Shown here: piece by piece, positions 48,215 through 60,481 of the stretch | How the letters are laid out: each line of letters begins with the position of its first letter | Position numbering within the stretch: position 1 is the first letter of the stretch | NCBI GenBank assembly: GCA_030998225.1 | Contig: JAPYXD010000695.1 | Span: 2,585,001 to 2,649,000, forward strand | Origin: Diplolepis rosae | Taxonomy: Eukaryota > Arthropoda > Insecta > Hymenoptera > Diplolepididae | Direction: 5' to 3' | Length of the DNA: 64,000 nt | Position numbers and translations under genes: made by a program | Notes under the pieces: model-generated | Database searches by the model: none | The model's input: the letters and a program-made list of their open reading frames with translations, nothing else | Told to the model about the DNA's origin: nothing

Positions 48215-49470
48215 GGATAGTCAAACAAACCCTGTAATATCTTTAAAAGTTTTCTGAGCATAGTTAAAAAGAAAAAAAAAAGAACAGACCTTATATATGT
48301 AGGGGAGAAGCGGCGAAATTGGCGCGTCGTCTAAATTGGCGCACCCTATTTTTCAGAAAATGATAACATAACAAAAAATAAAAATAGTTCTATCGTGTGC
48401 ATTCTTGTATGATATGTATTTGATAGAAAGCATTATAAAAATCTAATTGCTTAATACAGTTTTATTGCGATTAATCGTTTTTTGGCATAATGGTTATGTT
48501 CGAAGCCATTGAGTTAAATCGTTAAATAATAGTAATTCAAGGTGAATTAGATTAATGCAACGATTTTATAATCTTTGATATTTAATCTTACGATTAGGAT
48601 AGAATATTTGTATGAAAAAATAAGCATTTTACGCAAAAGTATTTAATTAATGAACGATACACTTGCGGCAAAATTGGCGCATACGAGATTCAAATCAGAG
48701 GCGAAGTTGGCACACGTGTTGTGTTTCTGGAAACCGGTGACTGAAGTCAAGTGCTCGGATGTTTATGATTGAAAATATAAAGAAGATAGTAAGTACACAA
48801 TTATTAATATATAGATATATACATTTGAATGTTGCTGGACTTTTCTGCTAATCTTTTTCTTAAGATTTTTTGTGACATGGGAGGTAATGTGGTTCGCAAA
48901 ACTGATGTAACGACTTTGTAAGGTTATATTCATTTGAACAATCAGTGGTTAAATTTTTTTTTAAGTTTGAGGTATTAAGGCATTTTAAAAGCGATTTTTA
49001 ATAATTAATTTGCAGTCTGACAGTGTTTTGAAAGTTTTCTCGATTTTAAGACGTGAAAGCAATGTAAGTAAAAAATTTGTATTTTTGATTGATTGTTTCT
49101 ATTATTTATAAGTCTTCTAAAGTTAATAATTGTATATACTTCTGATTACAAATCCAAATAATTCTCTATAAAAATGATTTCAATTTGAATATTCACTTAA
49201 ATATCCACAATTGCCAGTATTTTATTGTACAAATATAAAATATATTTTAACTTTGGCTGGTTTATGTGAATAAAGGCTTCTCCCCTAACATGTGATAGGT
49301 TCTACTGCATCATTTTCGTTAAAAATAAAACATTTTGAGTTGATATAAAATCATTAATATTTAATATTTTGTATTCCTTTAAATAAACTTTGAGCATAGT
49401 TAGTTTCATGTAAAATGATGGTCAAACAAACCCTGTAATATCATTATAAGTTTTTTGACCATAGTTAAAA
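48215..49470 (+). repeat. Dispersed repeat split by an insertion
   Basis: GTCAAACAAACCCTGTAATA occurs at about 48222 and 49423, as direct repeats on either side of the inserted element. The part at 49297-49380 (TTCTACTGCATCATTTTC, ACATTTTGAGTTGATATAAA) recurs at 53240-53330. Confidence 0.65.
48302..49285. mobile_element. 984-bp TA-flanked element with GGGGAGAAGC ends
   Basis: Begins GGGGAGAAGCGGCGAAATTGG and ends GGCTTCTCCCC, TA on both sides. AAATTGGCGC or a variant occurs four times near the left. Diverged relatives: an end at about 51360-51386 (inverse, GGGGGATAAGCGGCTACATT) and body at 61.70-62.13 kb. Confidence 0.75.
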
Positions 49471-50058
49471 AAAGGGTAAAACAAAAAAATAAAATTAAAA
49501 AAAATAACAGAATTGCATGAAGTTTCAACATTTTCATAAGAAAGTGGCGATAACCGCAGAATTTATAACTAATGAAAAGCTTTATAAATAATGGAAGAAG
49601 TACTACTTAAAACGATATTCATACCTCTGTGCCCGGAGCGTGAATAATGTAGATAGAAATGAAGAAGACCTCTAGCATAAAATAAAGTTTGCGTAGAAGT
49701 AGAACGAAATTTACATTTTTGTTATGCGATTGAGAACTCCAGAAAAGAGAAAGCAATTAAACAAAGCTGTGATGCTTTTTGCGAGACGTAATTCTTTGTC
49801 GGAATGCTGTGCCTTGAGGAGAAATTCACTCGCGTTGTTCGCATAATCTCTTTTTCTCGGCTTATCAGTAAAAGGTCAAATTTAGCAATATTGATGCCAT
49901 GGACATTTAAAAAAATTTCTCATTTGTAAGAAGACACGAAAAAATATGTAACTTTATAGTAATACTCTCAGAAATGTGATATTTTACATGTTACATTTGA
50001 AGTTTACGACATCGGAAAACTGACACACATCCGTCACCATATGCAGTAAAATGTTTAA

Positions 50059-50785
50059 GGGGGGAAGTACCTTTAGACACTTCAAAAAGTCGATTTTTTT
50101 TATTTTTTGAATCGATAGATATATCGCCTAAGAATATCATGTCAAAGTTTCAAAAGCTAATTCTCAAAATTGTGGAAGAGATGCGTCCCGGAAGTGCCTG
50201 GCGGCAAGCTCGCATAGCTCAAACTTTAACTTTAAACGGCCCATTCTCGAAACCATGTTTTTTAAAATTGCGTGAGTGATAATAAAAAAACTAGTGAATC
50301 GATTTTCATCATCTAGCATTAATTTTAAAGAGCATAAAAAACTGTTCTATATAGACTAAAGATTAAAAAAACAAATTATTTTGGGACCATTTTTGACTGG
50401 AAGTACAACGAAATTTTTTGTCAAAATCGTAATTTTTTTTTTTGAGCCTGTTTTGAAGGGTTAATTTTCGAATTTCGCAAAGATTTTAGTCTATCTACTA
50501 AAAGAAACCCTCTCGAGTAAGAAAATGTTTGGTTTGTTGATTTCAGATGAAAATTGCAGCCAGCATCGCTTACGCAATTTACGACGTTAGCGACGACATA
50601 GCTTTCAAGATCCTTGAAAAATTTGTTAATTTTCAACTTTCACTTTTGTAGAATATGTTTTTTTTTCAACCTCAAACATCGCCTAAAATAAATATTATAC
50701 TGATTGAAAAAGAACTGTCTTCATTTTCCTACAAATCAGTTGCAAAAAAGACCTTTTTATTCGGCCTCTAAAGGTACTTCCCCCC
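50059..50785. mobile_element. 727-bp MITE with TTAA duplication
   Basis: TTAA at 50055-50058 and 50786-50789. Ends GGGGGGAAGTACCTTTAGA on both sides (inverted, perfect for 19 bp). The inside has only weak inverted symmetry and no credible protein. Confidence 0.93.
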
Positions 50786-50789
50786 TTAA

Positions 50790-53145
50790 GGTCGTGGTTC
50801 ATTTAGTTTGACAGTTTGGTTGCGAATAGTGTGCAATATTTCACTTAAGTACGTGTTGACGTTCTTTTCAGTACTTCTGAGTTGATGTAACTACGGATTT
50901 GGAGTAGCAACACATACTTACAGTTTACACTTCAAATGCATTTTAACTCGAGATGCTAGGAATTTACAAAAAATTTATTTCACGGGCATAATCGAATAAA
51001 TTGACTGATCCTAATTTACAGGAAATTATGATAATATCTATTAAATGATAATGTAATTCAGTGCAATAATACACTCTAAGTTTCGTGATTCGAATGTAAT
51101 TGTAATTCATAATCAATGAAAAATAACTTATACATAGCATTAGTGAATTATAATACTGGTTTTCCAATTTAACTGACTTAGCCGGTCAATTAATGAAGGG
51201 GCATTTTTTCCAAAATCTGAGTTTATACCTGATTTTCTGATATTTAATACAATATTCATTTCTCAGGCACCTCAATAAAGATATTATGCCATGGAAGTCA
51301 TATGTTTCCATAAATTTTAATCCATACTTTTATTTTAAAACTCGCTATTTCTATCTGGTGTGCCAATGTAGCCGCTTATCCCCCAATAATAAATAGTAGC
51401 GAGTCTTTGTGTTCAATGTTGAATCAGTTAGTGCAGGCCATGGATCAACCGAACCACCTGACTATAGTTGCAATCACAGTCAGTAAGGTTATTCAAAAAT
51501 AAATAACTAAAATGTATTTTCTTTGCCAAAGAGATATTTTTAAAAAAAATCACAGGGTCTGGTACAGAAAACTCTATTTACTTATTAGTTTTTTAATAGC
51601 CTATCAGAGATTGTAACTGCAGTTACCGAAGTCACGTGATACGGTTGTTTCATGACCTCAAATTAAACTTTTTATCTGTCTTGTAGACAATTTTCCTGTC
51701 TTTGCTAAACCACATCAAGTTCATCTGACTACAGAAATTGATTATTACTCGTGTTTTGTCAGATCCTCTAGTTTAGATTTAAAAAACAGGTCGCCAACTG
51801 CACAAATAGGAGCTAATTCTCTCCGAATAAACTACCTTAGCTAGTGGTTACTCCTATAAAAGGAAGATAGGGTTTATTTGCATTTAAAGTTAATACGATT
51901 TTGAAAGCTCCTACAGTAAAGTTTCAACAACGGTGCACAAAACTAAATGATTTCATAAAAAGTTGAATAAAGACTGTTTCAGTTCATAGGAAGAGAATTG
52001 AATTAAGGACAAAATATTCAAATTATAATAATAGAGGAATATAATATTCTTCGTTTCATAAATAAATATTTTTTTAAATAGTCGATGGCCTGGAGTTATT
52101 TTCTCAGTATAACTTAAGGTATGTAAACCATTCCAAAAGTTTAATCATTTTGATCAATAATGTAAAGTGGTTCTAAGACAAATTTGTATTTTTAATGTGC
52201 TTTCAGTTGTTTTTAACTCTTATTAAATGATTCATTGTCTTTTTAGGATGCACATGAATTATGCACAAGTGTAGGTTGTTCGTTAAAGCTTTTACGTAAC
52301 TTTATGCAACGTAAACTCGTTTTGTTATGATAAGAAAACCGAATGCAAAGGCCGATGTTATTTAACGAAGCGGTTGTTTTTAACTACCTATTAGGCGAAA
52401 ACGTGCTAAACGAATGATATAGCGTTCGCTCGGGGCTGATTTGACCTGGCTCCGGTTATTCGTTTGACGCTATGAAATGTGGTAAATAAAAGCATTCCAT
52501 CCTATCAAGGTTGTTATGCAAATTTATCATCCGATGGACTCGATAGACCGTGATAAATGATCGACCCCAAGGGATGTGAGAGCTCTAAAATTGCATATCA
52601 TCGAGAATCTTTCATCGCACCTCTGATTGATCAGCAGATCGAATGAGAAAAAATGCCCACATAAATAATTGTCATCTCACTTATTTTAAATTTCATGACT
52701 GTTCTGGTACTTTAGGAAGTGTTTAATTTAGTCAAGTGAGGCCCTTCCAGTATCTGTTGATTAAATTGTACGATTTTCGACTTAGGTGCTCTTTTCTTAA
52801 TGGCTTCTGTCTTTAAGCGTCTGCAACTTCTTGATTCATGAAAACTTGGCGGAAATAACGAGTTAAATTGCAATGCAACGTAACAGACATCTAGAAGAAG
52901 GTTCTTCAGAACTGAAGATGAAAGTAGTTAGAGGAGGGTATGGAACGATAAAAGAATATCCGATAAAAGGCGATTCTTTTGAGCATTAACGACTGATTGC
53001 GAAATTTCAGCAGCGAAGTGATATTTTCACAAGATTTAGTTCCATTGCCAATCATCTACAGTCTCGTTACTGACTCCCACGAAAGGAAATAACGTCCTGT
53101 CGTCTATTTTTATTGGACATACTTTGAAACCTGTCGTATTTAAGA
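50790..53145. other. Intron-like sequence with an enhancer-like block
   Basis: The 52290-52640 block is GC-richer, complex and non-coding, and contains ATGCAAATTTATCATCC (an octamer-like ATGCAAAT) and TTGATCAGCAGATCGAATG. Possible regulatory element; the rest is AT-rich. Confidence 0.4.
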
Positions 53146-53350
53146 CATATGTTTAATATGTTGAATTTCTTTGAAAAAACTTTTAGCATAGTTAGTTTTT
53201 TATTTCGCACCCATGATTCGTGATATACGAAAGCTGCGACAGGTTCTACAGCATCATTTTCATGAAAATTAAAACATTTTGAGTTAATATAAAATCATTC
53301 GTATTTAACATATTGTATCTTTCTGAGAAAATTTCTAGCATAGTGATTTT
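53146..53350 (+). repeat. Second copy of the 48.2-49.5 kb dispersed repeat
   Basis: Shares GGTTCTACAGCATCATTTTC and AACATTTTGAGTTAATATAA with 49297-49380. Confidence 0.7.
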
Positions 53351-53639
53351 GAAACTTCCTTTGATTTGAAATTGCTTTTTGAACTTTGATCTATGTATCT
53401 GGGAACATGATATTAATTCAGTATTGCTGTTTTCACAACACAATTCCTGTATTGTACCGAAGATGCATACATCTTATTGCGTGTTATTCAAAATTGTAGA
53501 GACTCGAAATTCAATCTTCCAAGAAATCCGACTTGACTTATGTTTCTACTTTGCTTATAATTCTTCTTCATGTTTTGAAATAGGATACAATGTGTACGTG
53601 GAGCCACAAATAAAATACCGTTGACGAAATACAAGTTGA

Positions 53640-54265
53640 GTTATGGTGGTGAACCAATAAAACCAGTAGAAACTAAGCGAAACCCTCGAGTCGACAACTT
53701 GACGCGTTTCCTTGAAAGCACGTTATTTCATTCCTTCGCTTTAACGGAAACTGAAATTTGTCCAACGTAGCGAAAGCCGTGGATTACAGATGGGAAGGAG
53801 CTCTCTCGCATTCGCGACCCTCAGAAAAAGGGTAACAAAGTGTTAAAGTTTTAATCCAAGAAGGAGGGAACGCGGCAGAGAGCGAGTGCGGTGTGTGCCG
53901 TTAAAAAGGGTACATGAGGGGAAGGAGGAGAAGCTGGGGGATGGAAGAGCTCGAGAATGGCAAGAAGGGAGCAGGCCAGACAATTATCTTTCTCTAAAGA
54001 GTGGGTAAGGGAGCGAATCAAGAGGAAAGAGAAAACTAAAAGGCGAAAGAGGTGAACTAGTGAAGAGAAAAAAAGCAGAAAATGGACGACTGATGAAGAA
54101 GAGAAAAAAAAGTGGATGGTCGCTGGTAGGAAGTGGGTGGGAGACTGCGGATGAAACAGTGTGCAAAAAAGTAAGTCTTTGTAATCGCAGTTTTCTACTT
54201 TTCTTGGGGAGTGCTGGGAAAAGTAGTGGAAGAGTGCTGTGGTAGTGGGGGGGGGGGGGGGCTGG
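53640..54265. other. Purine-rich unique block ending in poly-G
   Basis: About 53860-54265 is strongly purine-rich on the plus strand (AGGGGAAGGAGGAGAAGC, GAGGAAAGAGAAAAC) and ends with about 15 G at 54247-54261. Open frames here are low-complexity shadows. It could form triplex or other non-B DNA. Confidence 0.5.
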
Positions 54266-54914
54266 AAATCACGCGAAGAAGATTCAGGTTACGCAAAGGG
54301 AAACTAACGGGCAGGTCAAACGTAAGTGTGTGCTTCAACGAGGATTTGCAGAATTTATCACTTGAGTTCGCTCTTTAAGGATAAACGGGTGGTGTCTTGT
54401 CTTGGGACAATGCTGTAATTTGTATAATATTTTACCTAAGTGAACGTTGTTTAACCAAAGTCCTCGTCAATTTTACCATGCCCTGTTAATTAAATGAAGA
54501 ATTGAGTAATTAACGTCAAATCACACTGAGATAGGGTCTACTTTAGATCTTAATTAAGATGGGTTGAGGTTCTTCGTTATTATAATGTTGAAGATGTTTT
54601 AAAATTTAAAGAAATTTTAGCGTGAAACGAGCAATGGGAAATTTTATGAAATTTTTTATACTTTTGAGTAAAGGTATGTTAAAAGTGCGATAAATTGACT
54701 TAAATTTCCAAAATTCATCTTCAGATCTTAAGATTAATTTTAGAAAATTCAGTTCTTTTTACTAAGAGTAAATTTTATATAATTTTTCGTTACTTTTATA
54801 ATGTGCAAATTTTTGAAATTTTTGAAGATTTCTAATAATGTAATATATCAATGAGTAATAAGACAATATACTATTATACTGTAAAAAAATTTCTGTGAAA
54901 AAATAAACGCTTCC

Positions 54915-54984
54915 ACTCCGCTGGGCATTGACCCCAGAACCTTTCGATTGCCGGTCGAATGCTCTATCATCTGGGTTACGGAGT
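54915..54984 (-). tRNA. tRNA-like pseudogene in a repeated element
   Basis: On the minus strand 70 nt fold into a partial cloverleaf: a 7-bp acceptor stem (ACTCCGT/GCGGAGT), a perfect anticodon stem (TTCGA/TCGAA) with loop CCGGCAA (would-be anticodon GGC) and a perfect T stem (CTGGG/CCCAG). The D arm is decayed (CCCAGATGATAGAGC), U33 is C, and the T loop is GTCAATG. It is flanked by inverted TTCTGTGAAAAAA and TTTTCTCACGGAA, so it sits inside a MITE- or SINE-like unit, not a functional tRNA gene. Confidence 0.7.
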
Positions 54985-55216
54985 TTCGACACAACTTTTC
55001 TCACGGAATCTATTTACGCCTATTTGACTCCGGATACATCATGAACTATTTACTAATTTTTCCAAATAATTTCAGACGATTATGTCGATCATTAGAAGAG
55101 TGTATCACTCACTGTGATAACGGGACTCTACTATATCAACCTTATCAACCTGTGAATTTAGAATTAAGTTAACGTCATTTAAGAATAGATGGAATTTTCA
55201 ATGTATTTGAAAAAAA

Positions 55217-55276
55217 AATTCTGTGACAAAAGGAACGCTTCCACTCCGCTAGGTATCGAGCCCAGGACCTTTCAAT
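55217..55276 (-). repeat. Partial second copy of the tRNA-bearing unit
   Basis: TTCTGTGACAAAAGG, CTTCCACTCCGCT and GAGCCCAGGACCTTTCAATT match the left part of the previous unit, then the match ends. It keeps a better T-arm (CTGGGCTCGATACC on the minus strand). Confidence 0.7.
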
Positions 55277-55499
55277 TTTCACATATCTAGGATGATAACA
55301 ATGTTCAGGTATGCTTTAATAGTAATGATCCAGTACTGGTAGTTTATAATTGGTCTGGAGTGGTGCTATTATTGCGCCCGCACAATATATCTCCTAAGAT
55401 CTCGGAAATAAGTCAACATTATTGACAAATTTTACAATATTTTAGGAAAAATGATCGATTTTGGTCGAAAAAATATTTTGCCTATCTTCTCACGAGATA

Positions 55500-55521
55500 T
55501 TGCCCACTACGAAGTGGGCAA
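55500..55521. repeat. Perfect 9-bp hairpin
   Basis: TTGCCCACT, loop ACGA, AGTGGGCAA, inside AT-rich DNA with two GCGCCCG words about 200 bp apart (55374 and 55570). Confidence 0.8.
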
Positions 55522-56680
55522 GATTTTGAACATTTATTACGATGTAGCCATTACAGTCACAGTACTGCGCCCGTTGTAAATATTGGCATTAGTCTGAAAT
55601 TTCCATTTGGGACTCTAATGGTAATTTACACTCGGAAAATGTTTAGAGAGTGAAGAAGCAAGAAGAAGGTGCTGCACTGCGAAGTTTGTTACAGTTGAGG
55701 AAGGTCATGGCAGACAACCTAGAAAAAATTACCTATTCACTAATGGCGTGAAACTCAAAGTTTGAACAAAAAAATAACTATATAATAAAATAATTTTTAA
55801 AGAATTGAACAAATTTTCATACGCGACAAATTTTGTAATTTAACCGGAAATTAGTGCAATTTACCAATTTTTTTCTTCGTGTATCTGAAGTATGTACTTT
55901 TTGTTGTGAGCGGGGCAATTAATAACAATAATGGAAATGTTTTAGTGTCTATTATATTAACTGGGGATTAAAGAACCGAGATATAAACTATTATCAAATA
56001 TTGGAAAGGTTGCGTGATAAATATGAGAAGTAAAGCCTGAAATCATAATATCCTGTGTTGAAAGGGGTGATGGATAGTTTATCATGTATGTTATTGTGTT
56101 GGTTTAATTTCGTAACTAGACTCGCGTGCCGAAGGACTCCCAAACAGCCGGAGGTATTCCGTTATTGCATCGAGAAGGGAACGAGTTGAGCATGCAGAGC
56201 AAGTCAGGTCAAGGGACGTGAATGCTCTGAGCCAGATTAACGTGCATTAATGTAAGTTACATCCCCATGAATACTGCATAGGTGTAACGGGTCGTTTTGA
56301 GCACATACATATTCTGAGGTGACGATGACAATGGTTTCAGTATAATTATAATTGCTAGCACTTCCCGTGCCGCGTAACTGCAGCAATCGTAACTCGAAGC
56401 TATAATTACATTGTTTTCTTTTAAATGTTCGTGTGCACTTTGTGCTCTCTATAACAAATGTGTGCATAAACACTTGCCTACATACGTTTTTTTATATTTA
56501 GTCACAGTTTAAGAGGACAGATTATTCGGCAGGACAGAGTCCTGACTGATGTCTGTATGGTTCTAAGATAAGTGAGATTTGAGCGAAAGTGGGTTCCTAA
56601 TAAACACGCCCTGCTCACCACTTTCAAGTCCATTCTATGATTTCATCCCTGAAAAAACCAAGCTTAAATTACATTTTATA
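55522..56680. other. Intron-like sequence with unique GC-richer block
   Basis: The 56090-56450 block is unique, GC-richer and non-coding by eye (CAGCCGGAGGTATTCCGTTA, CGTGCCGCGTAACTGCAGCA). Possible conserved non-coding DNA. Confidence 0.4.
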
Positions 56681-56960
56681 ATGCGCCCAAAATAGAAAAC
56701 AGCTTAAAGTGCCATTTTAAGTAACCAGTTTACGCTCGGAAAGGCAAAATAGTGAATAATACATTTTGTTTTTGCAATTTTGCCATTGGAATGTCACTAT
56801 TTACAATTTTTTCTTATTTTTCAAAAGTTTAATGGTAAATAGTGAAATTCAAGTTACATCGCATGCAAAAATAAAATAACGTATTATTTACTATTTTGGC
56901 TCTCCGAGCGCCTACTGGTTTTTTTAAATGGCACTTTTGGCTACTTTCTCTTTTGCGTGT
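56681..56960. mobile_element. 280-bp diverged palindromic MITE
   Basis: Left arm CGCCCAAAATAGAAAACAGC, AAAGTGCCATTTTAAG, CGCTCGGAAAGGCAAAATAG; the right arm holds the inverses (AAATGGCACTTTTGG, CTATTTTGGCTCTCCGAGCG). Arms about 100 bp, imperfect. Confidence 0.75.
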
Positions 56961-57469
56961 GGAATACAACTTTTTTAAAACTTTCTTGCTTGGGAAAATT
57001 AAATTTTTTAGGAAATCACTTTTTATGTCTATTTTTGGTGTTTATCTTGTTCCAATGTGCCATCTAAGATATTAAAACATTAAACTATTTAGACATAATT
57101 TTCTAATAAATCGGGAAATGACCGGGAATTTTTTTAAATTTTTAATAAAAAACGATTTTAATTTGTTTTAAATGTGTTACATAAAGTGATTTACTTATAT
57201 ATTATATTATGCATTTCGAAAGTTTCGCCTTGTTTGTGCAAAGCGAGCAAGCAACTTGAGTGCAGGAGCTACTGTCTACAGAGCCCATAGGAGCAGGAGA
57301 TTTTTTCCAAGTTGACTGTGACAGCGACTTTAACAATTGTCCATTTCGTATGATTTCGTGATTTCTGTATACCAGAAGAAATTTTATTTCAGAATATAAA
57401 ATGAAAAATATTTTAAAACTTTTAAAACCCATTGCATTAACTGTTATACATTGGAAACTATTTTTTTAA

Positions 57470-58401
57470 CCCATTAACGCCCAAAATCACAAACTTTTTA
57501 ACTCATTTTTGGCCCTTGTTGACAAAGCGAAAAGGTGAATATATCATGACGAAACCTTGTTGGAGAATATGCAGATCGTGAAATATAAATTCAGAACTTA
57601 ACGGATTTTTTCCGCTGAATTAGCGATCTCAATCAAGAAATGTCTGGAGACATTTTTGATCACATATTTTACATGAAATACGAAAATATTTTTTTCATCA
57701 GCATATTATTAAATCTTCAATATTCGGACCACCATATTGGATCTGCCATTTTGAATTTTCTAACACTATCACCGGATTTTCATATAATGCACCAAGAAAC
57801 ATAGGAAAATTGAATTTAATAAAGGTTCAGGAATTTTCATTAACGATAATCTTGAAAAAACTGGGTATTTCCCAAGTTCTGCAAGCGCCATATTGAATCC
57901 GCCATTAATCAGGTCATTACATATACTAGAAGAGGTCTGTACATAATTAATCAATTAAACTTTGACACTTTTATCAATAAAATTCCGCGTATTATCCAAT
58001 TATCTTAGAAATGTCATGAAAAAACGCGTATTTTTCCAAATTTCCATGGTTTTCCGCCATTTTGGAAAAGATAAAACATAGGGAGCTGGACCAAAAAATA
58101 TTTTTCATAAACTACAACTATTTTGTCCACCTTTGTCCATAGTTTGAAATAGATCAATATGCTTTATCCATTTGAAAAAAAAAGAATAAAAAAAAAAAAT
58201 TCAAATTTTCGGTACTTTTTTTAATAAAATCTGCCATATTGGTTTTCCAGTGAACGGTAATGTAATTTTGACTTCATAAATCGAAAAAGGAGACCCAAAA
58301 ACATTATGTATACAAGGTTTGGTCATGATATATTCCCTTTTTCGCTTTGGCAACAAGGGCCAAAATGAGTTTAAAAGTCTGTGATTATGGGCATCAATGG
58401 G
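57470..58401. mobile_element. 932-bp MITE with TTAA duplication, CCC ends
   Basis: TTAA at 57466-57469 and 58402-58405. Ends CCCATTAACGCCCAAAATCA and, inverted, CCCATTGATGCCCATAATCA. Inverted similarity continues inward about 100 bp (GGCCCTTGTTG / CAACAAGGGCC). The CCC start and TTAA favour piggyBac. Confidence 0.92.
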
Positions 58402-58405
58402 TTAA

Positions 58406-59392
58406 TGATCGGGAAAAAATTCTCGATGACCGAGAAATGACCAGAAACTCGAATTAATTATCAAATAACTAATTTATGATTATGTAATTGTACTCTCCAT
58501 TGTAGTTCATACTTTTTGGTTATAAAAGTTTTATATTTTCTCTGGAGTTACTAATATATTGTTCTGTTATTTGTTTTAGGTATGTTCCTGATATTGCTAT
58601 CCTTAACTATATTCTACTTTTTGGTAAGTCCAAATTTTCCGTTCATGTTTATATCTAATTATTTGAGTTAAATGAAACGCAGAAGAGATTTTTCTGGATT
58701 ATAAAGTTCGAAATTCTGGGTCGCAAAGTCATTCGTTCTTTTTAGGCAGAAGAAAAGTGTTTGGCAAAAAGCATTTTTGTGCTTCACATCATTCAGTGGA
58801 TTTACGTTGCACTTATGCTCTGATCCGAACGACTTTGCCATATACTTTGCAAGAAACCTAGAAAGAAAAATGAAAAAGAGAAGACGGGTTTCCGGGAGAG
58901 TAGCTTCTGCTTGAAAACAGAAAGTCCGCACGCGCGCAAGCTTTGTTGTCTCGATTTTTTGCAACGTCATCCTGTTTTTCCCGTAGGAACTTTCAGAAAG
59001 CTGGCTATCGAACACGTGTCAAATACTTTGAAATTGAGTTGACGTGAGAGTAAGGTATCAGATCTTATATATACTGTTTTTCTGCCCTGAATTTCAAACG
59101 CAGAATTATTATAAATTTTCTCTGATGATGGATTTTAATTTTTAAATTGATCCAGTATTTATTTTATACCAACGTTCAAAATTCTGATCTCATGTTTTGA
59201 ACATTTCTATTTCTATATACTGTTAGAAACTTCTGTATTAAACTTCCATTAGATGTAATGCAAGTTTCTTCAGTAGCATATCTTAAATTTAAAATACTTT
59301 CATTTTGAAAAAAACAAACTTTTATTTGAATTTTAATGCATACGTGCAACTATTTCAATAATGTTTATTCATTTCTATATAATTTTATCGAA
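58406..59392. other. Intron-like sequence
   Basis: A 115-codon minus-strand frame (59015-58668) starts MFDSQLSESSYGKNRMTLQK; no family is recognised and no splice context supports it. Otherwise AT-rich. Confidence 0.35.
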
Positions 59393-59739
59393 CACGGGGA
59401 AAAAAGAACTGTTGAATCAACAGATGTCATCTGCTGGAATAGGGACAGCAGTTTTTTTTGTAATATTTACAGATTTTTCTGTTGGATTCACAGATTGTTT
59501 GTAAACTCAACAGATGAACCTGTAAAATCTACAGACATGTCTGTTAGAATTGCAGATTTCAAGAAAAAAAGAAATTCGTAATTCTAACAGACATTTCTGT
59601 AGATTTTACAGGTTCATCTGTTGAGTTTACAAACAATCTGTAAATCTAACAGAAAAATCTGTAAATATTACAAAAAAAATCTGCTGTCCCTATTCCAGCA
59701 GATGACATCTGTTGATTCAACAGTTTTTTTTTCTCCGTG
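59393..59739. mobile_element. 347-bp near-perfect palindromic MITE (CACGG ends)
   Basis: CACGGGGAAAAAAGAACTG on the left, inverse of CACGGAGAAAAAAAAACTG on the right, AA on both sides. Arms are nearly identical for about 160 bp, with AACAGAT/ATCTGTT repeated many times in both. Confidence 0.93.
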
Positions 59740-60087
59740 AAGAGTTATTAAATTTAATATGAATGTATATTAAGTTTTCATAATTTACAGAAATATTAAT
59801 TTTAATTTAATACTTGTATATGAAAGTTTATTAAAATTAATAATATTTTCAACAGTATTAAGTATTACAACTAGGTTTTTTTTATAAATTTTATTCTTTG
59901 TCTGACAGCTTTAGAAGCCAATCATGTTTGAAAAAAATAAGCTCAACTCAGACCGATATATCACTATAAGTGACAGCTTCTACCTGACAAAATGAAAAAA
60001 TTAGGCAAATAGTACAGCTTTTAATAGCTCACACTCTGTCAGCATTCTCGAAAAATCTGAAAACACTTAAGAGGTAAACCACTTTAA

Positions 60088-60477
60088 CGGTAGTTGGTAA
60101 TTTCCCGCGCCTGATGAAATTTGGTCATTCTCATGACCCTAAATCTTGGAGTCTACTACACTTATTAACTTGATTTTTTTTTATTTTGTCAAGAATTGAG
60201 TGATGAACAACTTTGAACATGGGAATTTTTTTATACAAACTTGGGGGAAATGTAGCCGATCTGGAAAATTGTTGGAAAATGCCATTTTTGAACTCTGGGA
60301 AGAATTTTGTCTTCTTGCCGCTGTAATTGAAAAAACACAAAACCCATGATCACAGTTGTTCATCATTCAATTCTTGACAATATAAAAAAAATCAAGTTAA
60401 TAGGTGTAGTAGACTCCAAGATTTATGGGCATGAAAATGACCAAATTTCATCAGGCGCGGGAAATTGCCAACTACCG
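60088..60477. mobile_element. 390-bp palindromic MITE with TTAA duplication
   Basis: TTAA at 60084-60087 and 60478-60481. Ends CGGTAGTTGGTAATTTCCCG and near-perfect inverse; arms of about 170 bp include ATCTTGGAGTCTACTACAC and TCAAGAATTGAGTGATGAAC. Confidence 0.95.
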
Positions 60478-60481
60478 TTAA

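Noticed and set aside
48063..48220. 52-codon frame with a reasonable start
   Set aside because: Acceptor-like TTTATAG upstream but no donor, no family and no downstream partner.
58668..59015. 115-codon minus-strand frame
   Set aside because: No recognisable family and no exon signals; length is plausible by chance in 64 kb.
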